Assembly (NCBI GenBank): GCA_020796225.1
Contig: CM036761.1
Span: 40,050,428 to 40,114,427 of the forward strand
Direction of reading: 5' to 3'
DNA: 64,000 nt
From: Arion vulgaris
Taxonomy: Eukaryota; Mollusca; Gastropoda; Stylommatophora; Arionidae
Shown: in pieces, positions 12,201-27,200 of the stretch
Layout of the letters: each line of letters opens with the position of its first letter
How positions within the stretch are numbered: position 1 is the first letter of the stretch
Notes under the pieces: generated by a model
What the model saw: only the letters and a program-made list of their open reading frames with translations
What the model was told of the DNA's origin: nothing
Database searches by the model: none
Translations under genes and position numbers: made by a program

Positions 12201-15200
12201 TATATATATATCCTCAAATAGCTTGTCCTGAGTAGAAGTTTGCCATCTGACAGTCCTTTTGAATTTCTCTTTCATAGGCCAGATGTCCCGTCTCTGGAGC
12301 CGGCTTGTTCAAATCATCAGTTACATTCTGAATCCATCGTCTCCTTGATTTTAATCTTTTCCGTGTTGCCTCCTTCTATAATCATCATTATCAGGTGCCG
12401 TCTCCACATCGAAGGTTGGCTGCAATGAATCTCCAGCATCCTCTGTCTTTCACCTTGGTGTTGCACGCAACCGGACTGTAAACTTTCCATTTCTTAAAGT
12501 TTCCTCCCACTTATCTCTCGGTCTTCCTCTTGCTCTTCGTCCCTAAACTTTCCCCCTAGTAAAGATTTTATCACAGTGTCATGTCTTTTATGTGCCCAAA
12601 ATACTTTACTTGTCTGAATTTTATTTCTCTTAATAATTGTTTCTTCATACATAGCTTTCCTAAAACTTGTTTATTTGTCTGTTTTACTGTCCATGAAACT
12701 CTGCCTATTCTTCTATATATCCACATCTCAAATGCATCAATTCTGTTTTCTAACTGCTTGTTCATTGTCCATGTTTCGAGCCATACATTAATATAGGATA
12801 TATATATATAATTTGATCATTCTCATTTTTAGCCTGTTTATAATTTGTTCGGATGTCAGTAACTTTCTCATACTATTGAAATTTTCTTTTCCATTCCTAT
12901 TCTATTTTTAATTTCTGTTATACATCTGCCATCATCTGACCAAGATATAAGAAACTTTTTACTTGATGTGGTAATTATATATGTATTTTTATATTCATTT
13001 TAAAGTTAAAGTTAATTGTATATCCTTTACAGGACTTTGCGAATCAACCCCAGCTTTGTAACGCTGTTTGTGATTTTTCTAGACATTATTACGTTCAGTA
13101 GTTTTGCCATTGCTTTCTGAACGGGTGGTGCCATCGTCCTTTTGTTAAAATTCACGCGAAACAATTTGCAATCAAATTGTCCGCAGCGTGATTCGAACTC
13201 AGAACGTCGAGGTTAATAGACCGAGTCATTAACCCCTAGGCCACAGATGCCACCATATTCATTTTAGGTTTCTCCATTTCCTTGTTGATCACCATAGTTT
13301 TTGTTTTCTGTATGTTAATGTTTAATCCATATTCCTTGCTAGTTCTGTCCAATTGGTCCACTAGTTCTTGTAATTCTTGTTCACTTTCTGCTACCAATAC
13401 TGTATCATCTGCATATCTTAAGTTGTTTACTATTTTCCCATTGATCTTAAGTCATGTAAAGGATATGCAATTAACTTAGATGTTAAATAGACTTGGTGAC
13501 AGAATGCATCCTTGTCTCACTCCTCTCTTTATGTCTATGTATTGAGAGTAGCTATTTTCATATTTTATTATTGCTGTCTGTTCCAGTATATGTTGCTTAT
13601 TAGTCTGATATCATACCCATCTAGGCCTATTTCTTCTATTATGGTTTTCTTTAACCCTTCGTTTTTGTATATGTCGTAAATACCTCAATTTCATCATTCC
13701 TATTTGAAGCATCAGCAATACATAAACACACATATATACATACACACAGTATAGCTAACAATCTATATGTTCATCTACTCATCTCACTATATGTCTATTT
13801 TATATTTCCTTGGAATAGATCAGCACATCTTAACTTTTTATAATCGCCAGCGTGTTCGTAGCGTGTTGGACTACGGGTGACTAGTCCTCTGTAAGTGCGG
13901 GTTCAACTCCGCGGACTGGCAGAAAAGCTACAGGTTCCCAGATTTACGATGTCCATGACACCGAGCCAAGAGCTTTCAGCTCAAGTGCTTCTGGATCGAA
14001 AAAAACCCAAAAAACTTTTTATAAGGGGTATCTGTAGCATAGAGTTTAGGTGCTCGACTTTCGTGCCAAAGGTAACCGGTTCGCTCCCTTGTGGAGCCAT
14101 CGGGCTATTTTTCTAAGAGATCTCAATGTAGGTAATATCGAGATCCTAGTCCTGTCGAAGACGGACGATAAAACGTAGGTCCCGTGTTCAATTTGAGCAG
14201 GTAAAAGAACTTTTGGAAGTTTAAAATCGAGAAGAACAGGCTTTAAAGCACGGGGGGAAAAAAATGAAAAAGATTTAAAATAAAATTCCTACAAAATTTC
14301 TTCATCTTCAAAATTACATCGGGGACCCTCGTCTGTGCTATGGATATCGTGCACTGCAGCTGAGATCTTCCTGTGTAAGAGATCGAAGTTCATGTGGCTA
14401 ATCATTGAAGTACAATGATGATGGTCCTATCAATCAATCAATCAATCATTGTTATGAGAAAAGTGCCTGTTTTAAAATTGTAACACAAAATCAAGAAACA
14501 CACAAGACAATCAGTGACTGACACATACAAGCACAGCACCACTTGAATTGCTCTTTGGTGGTAAGACTGTGATGCAAACTAAACCGATTTGAAAAGCTTA
14601 GAATATACTAGGTCGTCGCCTGTGCTTATCATAGAGTTGTAAATTTCAAACTGAGTTTGATGTCGATATCTAGTGGAATTAGCTATAACTGAAGTTATGG
14701 AAATATACTCATGTCTAAGTGTGAAACACAGATAACATGCTATGCTGTCGATACATTACGTATTCAGCTGTAAATGGAATTATAAAACAAATGCAAGCCG
14801 CTGCGTGAGCTGCAGATACCATGCTCTCAGTGGCGGCTCGTCTTTAAAGCGCTAGTGGGGCCGGGCCCCACCAAAAGTAAGGTGTAACGTGTATTTATTA
14901 TTTTATACATTAAAATATAATCTAACTGAAACCATGATTTTTCCGAAAATTTCTGTCTGGCCCCACCAACAAATATGATCACGAGCCGCCACTGCATGCT
15001 CTGCTGTCGATATCTAGAGGACCCAGCTGTAAATGGAATCATAAAACAAATTTAAGCCATTATGTGAACTACAGATAACATGCTCTGTTGTCGATATACA
15101 AAGTGGAGTTACAGAAATAATTTCAAGTGGATGGATGTATGAACTGCACATAGCGTGATCTACTGTCCATATCTAGAGAAATCAGCAGTAAATAAAGTTA

Positions 15201-18200
15201 TGGAATAAATTCAAGTGGATGTGTGAGCTGCAGATAACTTGACCTATTGTCGATATCTGGAGGAAACAGCTATAAATGAAGTTATGGAAATAAATTCAAG
15301 TTCATACATACAACATGCTCTGCTGTCAGTAAAACAATATGTTTTAAAGGATTAGGAACTGATGCTATAACAATAATTTGACCAACTTTGAACCTGTACA
15401 TTCATGGAAAATAAGTAACGGATTTTATCCCTTTAGCTGCTAATGACGTATATATACGTTTTCCCCATTCACTTCTAAAGACGTATCAACACGTCTGTTA
15501 TTATCTGTCCTCTGTGGACTAAAGATGTGTTAACACGTTATACATTGCTACTGTCACTGCTATAGGCGTACATTCACTTTTGTGATCTAGAAACAAAGAG
15601 TAGCTATTTTTAGCTCAGCCTTCAGAAAGTATGTAGCAGCGAAAGGATTAGCCTACAACTTTTTAAAATCATGGTATTTTTCACTCTTTTGTCGTTGGCT
15701 TCCTTTCACATGAGGTTCCCAATCACTTAATTTGTTTGTCTTTTGTTCTTAGATTCATATCTTCCTCCGATCAACATTATTTTTCTTCCAATCGCTCCCT
15801 CTCTAATCTTTTGTTTACAATTACCCGAAGCCTTTTCAGACCTTAGTGAATGAAATCAATTCACATGTCTAGTTCCTAGTGTGCAGGAGGTAGGAGGACA
15901 AATTCCTTTCCTCACATGTGGAACATGGTGTGTGAGATTTAACCCACATCCCAATTGTGTCCGAGTCGATATGCTACTCTTATGCTTTACACTAATCCAT
16001 CCCACCCTCTCTCATCTAGGACAATAAATTAGCTGTTGTTGTGAAATATCAAACTATTGATTACTACTACTTATAAATGGTGAACATTTTCTTCCTTGCT
16101 TAATTACCTCTTCAATATTTTCTTCCCATCACCAAGTAATCCACAAGGTGAAGAATGCGAGGACACAGCCCTAACATATAGATTCTATTGTGACTCCGAG
16201 AAAAGAAGAAAATGCCTTGAAAACTTGCACATTTTTCTTGGACAACCAAGATTTAGTTTCATGCATGGAATCAAAAACAGGTAATTATATCTGAAGGAAT
16301 GTGTCAGTAAAAGTATGTCTGTTTGATTTGTTTATATCTAAAGATATTTCTAGTTTCATTCTTATCTATGAACATCTAAAATATATCTGTTTGATTTGTT
16401 TATATCTAAAGATATTTCTAGTTTCATTCTTATCTATGAACATCTAAAATATATCTATTTGATTTGTTTATATCTAAAAATATTTCTAGTTTCATTCTTA
16501 TCTATGAATATCTAAAATATATCTGTTTGATTTGTTTATATCTAAAGATATTTCTAGTTTCATTCTTATCTATGAACATCTAAAATATGTCTGTTTGATT
16601 TGTTTATATCTAAAAATATTTCTAGTTTCATTCTTATCTATGAACATCTAAAATATATCTATTTGATTTGTTTATATCTAAAGATATTTCTAGTTTCATT
16701 CTTATCTATGAACATCTAAAATATGTCTGTTTGATTTGTTTATATCTAAAAATATTTCTAGTTTCATTCTTATCTATGAACATCTAAAATATATCTATTT
16801 GATTTGTTTATATCTAAAGATATTTCTAGTTTCATTCTTATCTATGAACATCAAAAATATATCTGTTTGATTTGTTTATATCTAAAGATATTTCTAGTTT
16901 CATTCTTATCTATGAACATCTAAAATATGTCTGATTGATTTGTTTATATCTAAAGATATTTCTAGCTTCATTCTTATCTATCTTCTTTCTTTTGTTCTTC
17001 TCTGCTTTTTTTGCCATTAGGCGTAGCAGGTTTAAATGATGATCAGTTTCCGAGATAGTACACGCTCGGTCGCTTGAAATGCTGTGGTATTGTGGAGTTT
17101 TAAGATGTCTGAACTACATCAATCCATCTTTTTCTTGGTGTGCCCCTTCCTCTTGATGATTCCTTTTCAGGTTGTACGCTCTTACAACTGGTGTATTCGG
17201 GTTCATTCTCACCAAGTGGCCAAACCATTTGAGTCAGTTTTTCAATGAATCTAATAGTAGGTTCATAAAGATAAAGAGGTGAAGTCAAGAACACGAAAAG
17301 ATAAACAAAACTTTATTCACAATCTAGCCACCGATGCAGTATTTGAGGCAGCATGAAGAGTAACATCTTATCTATGAACATTTAAAATGTGTCTGTTTAA
17401 TTTTACATCTAAAGAGATTTCTAACTTCATTCGTATCTATCAACATCTAACAATTTTTCCAACCTTTTGAGCAGACGGTCCAAATTTCAGAAATAATATT
17501 TCCTGCCGGGCCAAACACCTAATTTAAAAACAATATATATAAAGTAAACAAGCAAGCGTGCCACAGCTTCAACCACATCGTCGTTTCCTAATATGTGAGA
17601 TCGTGGTTAAACGCTTGCCTGGTTTAATGTAAAAAAAAATAAGAAATAGGTATATTTAATTTTCTGAAAAAAATAAAACATAACTGAGAATCAAACATAT
17701 TTATTAGATAATATAACAAATTTTTTTAAGTGAGACATCTGACTTTGTTTTGCAGAACTAAGTGCATCAAAATTGATCTCGATTGATGTTGTCGCTACAC
17801 TCATACAGTTTTCCAAATGAACATTAGTAATTCGTGTTCTCACTTCTTATTTGATGTGCTTCATGCGACTAAAAAGCTGTTCCCACGTATACGTGTTTCT
17901 AAATATCGAAACCATCGACAGAGTACGTTTGTAAAACGCAGGATATTTATCCTTGTCCAAATACGTTTTATAGAACTCTTCCAAACCAACTTGATAGAAT
18001 TTCTCCTTTAACTATGTATTACAACACATTTCACAATGTTCCATTTGTAATCTTCCTGGTAATAAATTCACGTCTACTGCGAATGGCGTTGCAAATGCAC
18101 AAAAAGCATATGATGTTTTTAAAATCCTGAAATCGGTTTTCAAATTCGAGGTTTAAGTCAGATATCAAAGAAGCATATTTATCCGCTGCCTCCGGTCTGG

Positions 18201-21200
18201 TTGCAATGACAATGTAGGAAAGTGAGTAAAGTTTTTGTCCTCAACTGTTGTTTCCAAAGATCAAGTTTCATTTGAATGCGAAATATGATCATACATCTTA
18301 TTAATTAATTGATCTTTCCCTTGTAGACAACTATTAGCGCCATTTAGGTGGCTTGTCATATTGACCAGAAATGCAAAGTCGCAAACCCACTCTTTGTCTT
18401 CAAACTCTGGGATACTTATTGACTTGCTTGCAAAGAGTGATTGTATTGACTGATGCAAATCACTCTGTTCAACATTTTGGCACGGGTCAGTCATCTAACT
18501 TCTGCATAAAATGTAACGTCATTGTAATCTGAGTCCAAAGACTTTAGAAATTCTTAGAACTGACGGTGATTCAACCCGTTGGACTTAATGAAGATCACTA
18601 TTTTGACGACCACTTTCGTGACATGGTCCATTTTAAGGGACTTCGAACATAAATTCTCCTGATGAATAATGCAATGAAAATTTAGCATTGAACTATTACC
18701 GATTTTGAAGGCCTTATTTTCAATCAATTTTACTAAACCTTCATGTTTTCCAACCAATGCTGGAGCACCATCCGTTGTTATGCCCGATACGTTGTAACGA
18801 AAAGCGATTCAATGTTGATGTAACTGCCTCTAACAAATCTCGTGACTTAGTTTTGTCCTTAAGTGGATACAGTGCCGCTAATTCTTCTGTCTTTTTAAAA
18901 TGGACATCAGCTCTCCTAATAAAAATTGCCAGTTGGGCAGTATTTGCCATATCTGTGATTTCATCCAATGCTAGAGCATAAAATATAAACTCGGATGCTT
19001 GACTTTTCAAATTATCTTCAATATGTTTTCCAATGTCGTCCACACGCATAGTAATAGTACTATGCGCATCTGAAACTGTCAGCAAGTTGAATGCGACTAT
19101 GCATTTATGGGTGTCGCTGGATTAGGCTATATAGACCATCATTTTATTATTTTTTCCATTTGTGTTGTGCATTCATAAAATATAAATCCCCTGATAAGAG
19201 GTCATTATTCAACACTGAATTGGTTGTTTCAGAACATACAGGCAGCAAAAGTTTGAAAGCCTTCAAACTTTGTATGTGGAACAGCTGTAGCCCAAGTCCA
19301 TCTCTATGCACATCACTCAAGGCACATGTCCAAGAGGTTGGATGTTTAACACTGATGCCACGACCATTTCCTTCTATTGGCTGCAAGAATTAATTAATCA
19401 AAGTCTTTGATTTGACATTTGCATCTGTCCTGCTAGAGAAAAAATCACAAATGGATTGAGCAATATAATTTATTTATAGAACAAAATGAATAACATTTAT
19501 GTACAGATATAAAATATGTAACTTTCCCATAATATATCATCATCATCATCAGGTGCCGTCTCCACATCGAAGGTTGGCTGCAATGAATCTCCAGCATCCT
19601 CTGTCTTTCGCCTTGGGTTGCACACTGCCAGACTGTAACCTGTCCATTTCTTAAAGTTTCCTCCCACTTATCTCTCGGTCTTCCTCTTGCTCTTCTCCCC
19701 TCAACTTTCCCCTCTAGTAAATGTTTTATCATGGTGTCATGCCTTTTATGTGCCCAAAATACTTTACTTGTCTGAATTTTATTTCTCTTAATAATTGTTT
19801 CTTCATGCCTAGTTTTCCTAAAACTTGTTTATTTGTCTGTTTTTCTGTCCATGAAACTCTGCTTATTCTTCTATATATCCACATCTCAAATGCATCAATT
19901 CTGTCTTCTAACTGCTTGTTCATTGTCCATGTTTCCGAGCCATACATTAATATAGGATATATATAGCATTTGATCATTCTAATTTTTAGCCTGTTTGTGA
20001 TTTGTTTGGATGTCAGTAACTTTCTCATACTATTGAAATTATCCTTGGCCATTCCTATTCTCTTTTAATTTCAGTTATACATCTGCCATCATCTGTTATC
20101 ATCTGACCGAGATAGGAGTAGCTTTTACTTGATGTAGTAATTCTCCATGTATTTTATATTCATTTTAGGTTTTTCCATTTCCTTGTTGATTACCATAGTT
20201 TTTGTTTTCTGTATGTTAATGTCTAATCCATATTCCTTGCTAGTTCTGTCCAATTGGTCCACTAATTCTTGTAGATCTTGTTCCATATATATATATACCC
20301 ATTAAATTAAATCTCAGCAATTAAAAAAGTCCCTACTGAATTCACGGGGAAGGAACTCGCAACAATTAGAAGTATTTGTGAAATAAAATTCATTACAAAT
20401 ACACTTTATAATCAATATTCGTGATTTTAAAGTAATGGCGAAACACATAATAACAAAATTCTGTAGTTTTACAAAATAGAAAAATAATGACAATAAGTAT
20501 TGTTATTGTTTTTTTGGTAAAAATACAGTACTTTGTTATTACATGTTTTGCCATTGTTACAGTTTACTGAAGTCGGGGTTCCCTTACATCGATGATTTAA
20601 TAAATGGTTAAATTGATGAGGTACTAATCTATGCACGAATGTGTTGTTAATGTTATGTCGGTTGCATATAATAAATTATACAAGTGAAGAAATAAAAAAT
20701 GAATGACACTATCGAATGTGTGTTTTACTCAAGTGTCAGTTTTATTGATAATAAATGTCCAAATGAAAGGCTGCAGAAAGTCTTTCGTACAGACGTTAAC
20801 TTTACAGGTTATGTCAAAGGTAATTCTAGTTTCCACACACCTTCCTGGTGCAGTCCTCATCTTCATTTTGAAATACTAACTGCACCTCCACTTTCTGCCA
20901 AACATCAGAGTCGGTTGATGGTTAACCTGAATGGTGTTTATCAGTCCTGTAGTTGCTGAGTCCAGAATAGGCCATTACAGCCACATGAAACGTTGTGATT
21001 CAGCACAGAACATACTACGTGATTGAAATACCTATTGTCTCCTGAGACAAAGAGGCCAATGATGATGATGAGTTGCTGAGTGTTGTCGTGCCCTGTTTGT
21101 TTGTCTGACATGAAAACACCCTGCTCATACTAATTTTGTGCTTTTATCAACCACCTGTTCATATCATCTGCCTGCTTATACCAATTCTCTACTCACATTA

Positions 21201-24200
21201 ACCACCTGCTCATATTAACTTCCTGCCCACACTAAGTACCTGCTCACACTAACAACCATATTATACTAACTACCTGCAAATACCAACTACCTGCTCACAC
21301 TAACTACCTGTTCACACTAACTACCTGCACATACCAACTACCTGCCCATACCTACTACCTGCTCACACTAACTACCTGCACATACCAACTACCTGCTCAC
21401 ACTAACTACCTGCACACACTAACTACCTGCACATACCAACTACATGCACATACCAACTACCTGCTCACACTAACTACCTGCTCACACTAACAACCATATT
21501 ATGCCAACTACCTGCTCACACTAACAACCATCTTATACCAACTACCTGCTCACACTACCATCTTATACCAACAACCTGCTCACACTAACAACCATCTTAT
21601 ACCAACAACCTGCTCACACTAACTACCTGCTCACACTAACAACCATCTTATACCAACAACCTGCTCACACTAACTACCTGCTCACACTAACTACCTGCTG
21701 ACACTAACTACCTGCTGACACTAACAACCATCTTATACCAACTACCTGCTGACACTAACAACCATCTTATACCAACTACCTGCTGACACTAACAACCATC
21801 TTATGCCAACTACCTGCTCACACTAACAACCATCTTATACCAACTATCTACTGCTCACACTAACAACCATCTTATACCAACAACCTGCTCACACTAACTA
21901 CCATCTTATACCAACTACCTGCTGACACTAACAACCATCTTATACCAACTACCTGCTGACACTAACAACCATCTTATACCAACTACCTGCTGCTCACACT
22001 AACAACCATCTTATACCAACTACCTGCTCACACCAACTACCTGCTCACACTAACAACCCTATTATACCAACTACCTGCTGACACTAACCACCATCTTATA
22101 CCAACTACTTGCTCACACCAACTTCCTGCTCACACTAACTACCTGCTCACACTAACAACCCTATTATACCAACTACCTGCTGACACTAACAACCATCTTA
22201 TACCAACTACCTGCTGACACTAACCACCATCTTATACCAACTACCTGCTCACACTAACCACCATCTTATATCAATTACCTGCTCACACTAACAACCTTCT
22301 TATACCAACTACCTGCTCACACTAACAACCCTATTATACCAACTACCTGCTGCTCACACTAACAACCATCTTATACCAACTACCTGCTGACACTAACAAC
22401 CATCTTATACCAACTACCTGCTCACACTAACAACCATCTTATACCAACTACCTGCTCACACCAACTACCTGCTGACACCAACTACCTGCTGCTCACACTA
22501 ACAACCATCTTATACCAACTACCTCTGCTCACTAATCAACCATCTTATAACAACTACCTGCTCACCAACTACCTGCTCACACAACTACCTGCTCACACTA
22601 ACAACCTATTATACCAACTACCTGCTGACACTAACACCATCTTATACCAATCATTGTAATAACTGTCCAATGCTCAACTAACTACCTGCTGACTAACTAA
22701 TAGTCATCTTATACCAACACCTCTGACCTACAACCATCTTATACAACTACCTCTGACACTAACACCATCTTATACCAACTACCTGCTGTCTCATAACAAG
22801 CCATCTTATACCACTAACCTGCTCATTAACAGACCATCTTATACCAACTACCTGTCCACTAACAACCATCTTATACCAACTACCTGCTTTCACTAAACAC
22901 CCATACTTATCATACTACCTGCTCACATAACTACCATCTTATACCAACTCCTGCTCTCACACTAACAGCCATCTTATCTACCAACTACCTGCTCACACTA
23001 ACAACCATCTTATACCAACTACCTGCTCACACTAACACCCATCTTATACCAACTACCTGCTGACACTAACCTCCATCTTATACCAACTACCTGCTCACAC
23101 TAACCACTGCTTTACCAACTACCTGCTCCAACTACTACAACCATCTTATGCCAACAACCTGCCACACTAACCACTGACTACCAACTACCTGCCATACCAA
23201 CTACCTGCTCACACTAACACCATCTTATACCACACTACCTGCTCACACTAACCACATGCTTTCCAACTACCTGCTCACACTAACCATAGCTTTTACCAAC
23301 TACCTGCTCACACAACTACCTGCTGATACCAACAACCTCTTATAACAACCACCTGCTCACCCCAACACCTGCTCCACACCTACAACTACCTGCTCACACT
23401 AACAACCCTATTATACCAACTACCTGCTGACACTAACAACCATCTTATACCAACTACTTGCTCACACCAACCTTCCATGCTCACACTAACTACCTGCTGA
23501 CACTAACAACCATCTTATACCAACTACCTGCTCACACTAACAACCATCTTATACCAACTACCTGCTGACACTAACAACCATCTTATACCAACTACCTGCT
23601 GACACTAACAACCATCTTATACCAACTACCTGCTCACACTAACACCATCTTATACCAACTACCTGCTCACAACTACACTAACCACCATCTTATACCAACT
23701 ACCTGCTGACACTAACCTCCATCTTATACCAACACCTGCTCACACTAACACATGCTTACCAACTACTGCTCACACTAACTACCATCTTATACCAACAACC
23801 TGCTCACACTAACCTAGCTTTATACCAACTACATGCCATACCAACTACCTGCTCACTACACCATTTTATACACCACCTGCTCACACTAACAACCATATTT
23901 TTCCAACTACCTCTCACACTAACACCACTTATCCAACTACCTGCTCCACACTAACCACTGCTTATACCAACTACCAGCTCACACTAACACACTTGTACCA
24001 ACTACCTGCTCACACTAACTATCATCTTATACCAACTACCTGCTCACACTAACACCATATTATACCTACAACCTGCTCAACTAACTACCATCTTATACTC
24101 AACTACCTGCTCACACTAACACCATCTTATACCAACTACCTGCTCACACTAACAACCATATTATACCAACAACCTGTCCTACACGCACTAACAACCATAT

Positions 24201-27200
24201 TATACCAACTACCTGCTGACACTAACTACCATCTTATACCAACTACCTGCTCACACTAACTACCATCTTATACCAACTACCTGCTACACTAATCACCAAT
24301 CTTCTACCAACTACCTGCTCACACTAACAACCATATTATACCAACTACCTGCTGACACTAACAACCATCTTATACCAACTACCTGCTCACACTAACCACC
24401 ATCTTATACCAACTACCTTCTCACACTAACAACCATCTTATACCAACTACCTGCTCACACTAACAACCATCTTATACCAACTACCTGCTGCTCACACTAA
24501 CAACCATCTTATACCAACTACCTGCTCACACCAACTACCTGCTCACACTAACACCTATTATACCAACTACCTGCTACACTAACTACCATCTTATACCAAC
24601 TACCTGCTCACACTAACTTCCATCTCAACTCAATTACCTGCTCACACTAACAACCATCTTATACCAACTACCTGCTGACACTAACAACCATCTTATACCA
24701 ACTACCTGCTGCTCACACTAACAACCATCTTATACCAACTACCTGCTGACATAACCTCCATCTTATACCAACTACCTGCTACACTAACACCATCTTATAC
24801 CAACACCTGCTACACTAACAACTGCTTTTACCAACTACCTGCTGTACACTAACAACCATCTTATACCAACCTGCTCACACTAACCACACCAACTACCTGC
24901 TCACACTAACAACCGCTTTTCCAACTACCTGCTACACTAACCACATCTTTACCAACTACCGCTCACACTAACCACCTGCTTTACCAACACCTACTAACCA
25001 ACTACCTGCTACACTAACACCATCTTATACCAACTACCTGCTCACACTAACAACCATATTATACCAACTACCTGCTCACACTAACAACCATCTTATACCA
25101 ACTACCTGCTCACACTAACACCATCTTATACCAACTACCTGCTACACTAACACCATCTTATACCAACTACCTGCTACACTAACAACCATCTTATACCAAC
25201 ACCTGACTCACACTAACTACTATCTTATACCAACTACCTGCTCACACTAACAACCATCTTATACCAACTACCTGCTCACACTAACACATATTTACCAACT
25301 ACCTGCTCACACTAACATAACCACATTTATACCAACTACCTGCTACACTAACACTGCATCTTATCCAACTACCTGCTCACACTAACAACCCAATACTTAA
25401 CTACCATACTACACCTGCTCACACTAACACATCTTATACCAACTACCTGCTCACACAACTAGCTAACTCATCTTATACCAACTACCTGCTCACACTAACA
25501 ACCATCTTATACCAACTACCTGCTCACACTAACACCATTTATACCAACTACCTGCTCACACTAACTACCATCTTATACCAACTACCTGCTACACTAACTA
25601 CCATCTTATACCAACTACCTGCTCACACTAACTACCATATTATACCAACTACCTGCTGACACTAACAACCATCTTATACCAACTACCTGCTCACACTAAC
25701 TACCTTCATACAACTACCTGCTCACACTAACTACCATCTTATACCAACTACCTGCTCACACTAACAACCATCTTATACCAACTACCTGCTCACACCAACC
25801 TACCTGCTCACACTAACTACCATCTTATACCAACTACCTGCTCACACTAACCACCATCCTATACCTCCATCTGAGGAAATGCACTATGTCCTTGGATTGC
25901 CACGATGGCCATGAGACACAAAGTCGCACAGGTAAAAGCTTATCTGAGAGTTTCTGCTGACACAAATCATCCTCTGCCCAAATCCATAAATGAAAACAAG
26001 TGCAGGCGATTTAAGAGAGGCCGATCATGGATAGCCGAGGCAAAGGATGTTCTTAAACAGATCTGTACTCTAGATGAGCTGAGATATGGTGAAGAATGGA
26101 TGCCTATATCAGAGGATATGACCTCTTACACCAGGGTTGTCAGTACACTTGGGAGACGCTGTAGAGAATGGGCCCGGGCGTCGTCAATGCAGAGATTCTT
26201 GCACTCGTGGATCAGCACTCCCATCCAGATAATATCATCTACACCGATGGCTGTCAGACCAGATCATCGTGGGCTTACTCAGCACAGCGAAACGGTCGCA
26301 CACTTCATGAGGACTGCGGCGCTTTCGAGATGACATCGAGCATGACTATGGAGATCACTGCTGCCTCCAGGGCTCTGTCATGGGTGGCTGAGCAACAGGT
26401 AGCCCATACATTATTATATCAGACTCTATGAATATGCTTCAAATGATTGAATCTGGAAGTATGCATGTGGAATGGGTGGACATCATTCGGAGATCACATC
26501 TCAAGAAAATGACTTGGCTGCACAAGCCTGGACATGCTGGAGTGCGGGGTAACGAGCGTGCTGACTCTCTTGCAAACAAATCATGATTGATGACTCACAA
26601 GTTTTGTCAACATTTCACAGAACAATAAATCATGACTGCAGACTCACTAGTTTAGTCAACAATATATAGAACAATACATCATAATTGATGATTCACAAGT
26701 TTTGTCAACATTTCACGGAACAAAAAATCATGATTGCAGACTCACTAGTTTGGTCAACAATATATAGAACAATAAATCATGATTGAAGACTCACTAGTTG
26801 CATGATGACGAATATTTATTATTTTGCATATCATGGTAAAAAACTAAATTACAAATTTTCAATTTAAATGTTGTATCAATCCTAACATATGCCAGCAAGA
26901 GTTGGAAAATGACTAAAGATATAGAAAGCAAGTTGAATGCATTTGAAAATAGATGTCTGTGAAAAATAATGAATATAAAATGGAACACAAATTCAGGAGA
27001 AGTGATGAAATCAGAAACATGTCTGGTCAACCACTAGTGACAACTGTTATAAGAAAGAGAAGATGGAGATATGATCAACGAATATCAAAGCAGGCATTGA
27101 AGTGGGATGCAAAGGGTTCAAGAAAGAGAGGTCGACCTAAGGATACCCTGAAACGAACTTTGCTGAGAGAGGCAGAAAATATCGCTCTCAGTTCCTTGGA

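Noticed and set aside
13848..13925. Functional tRNA gene
   Set aside because: Box A and B are present, but no clover-leaf with a proper acceptor stem was found, and the sequence runs into a SINE body seen three times.
16315..16980. Array of regulatory elements or a centromeric satellite
   Set aside because: Only a local tandem repeat of ten units. Nothing shows a function or abundance elsewhere.
21118..25868. CRISPR-like array
   Set aside because: The units are contiguous with no unique spacers, and the window is plainly eukaryotic.
26168..26431. Host RNase H gene
   Set aside because: Truncated, frameshifted and identical in layout to LINE RNase H domains elsewhere in the window.
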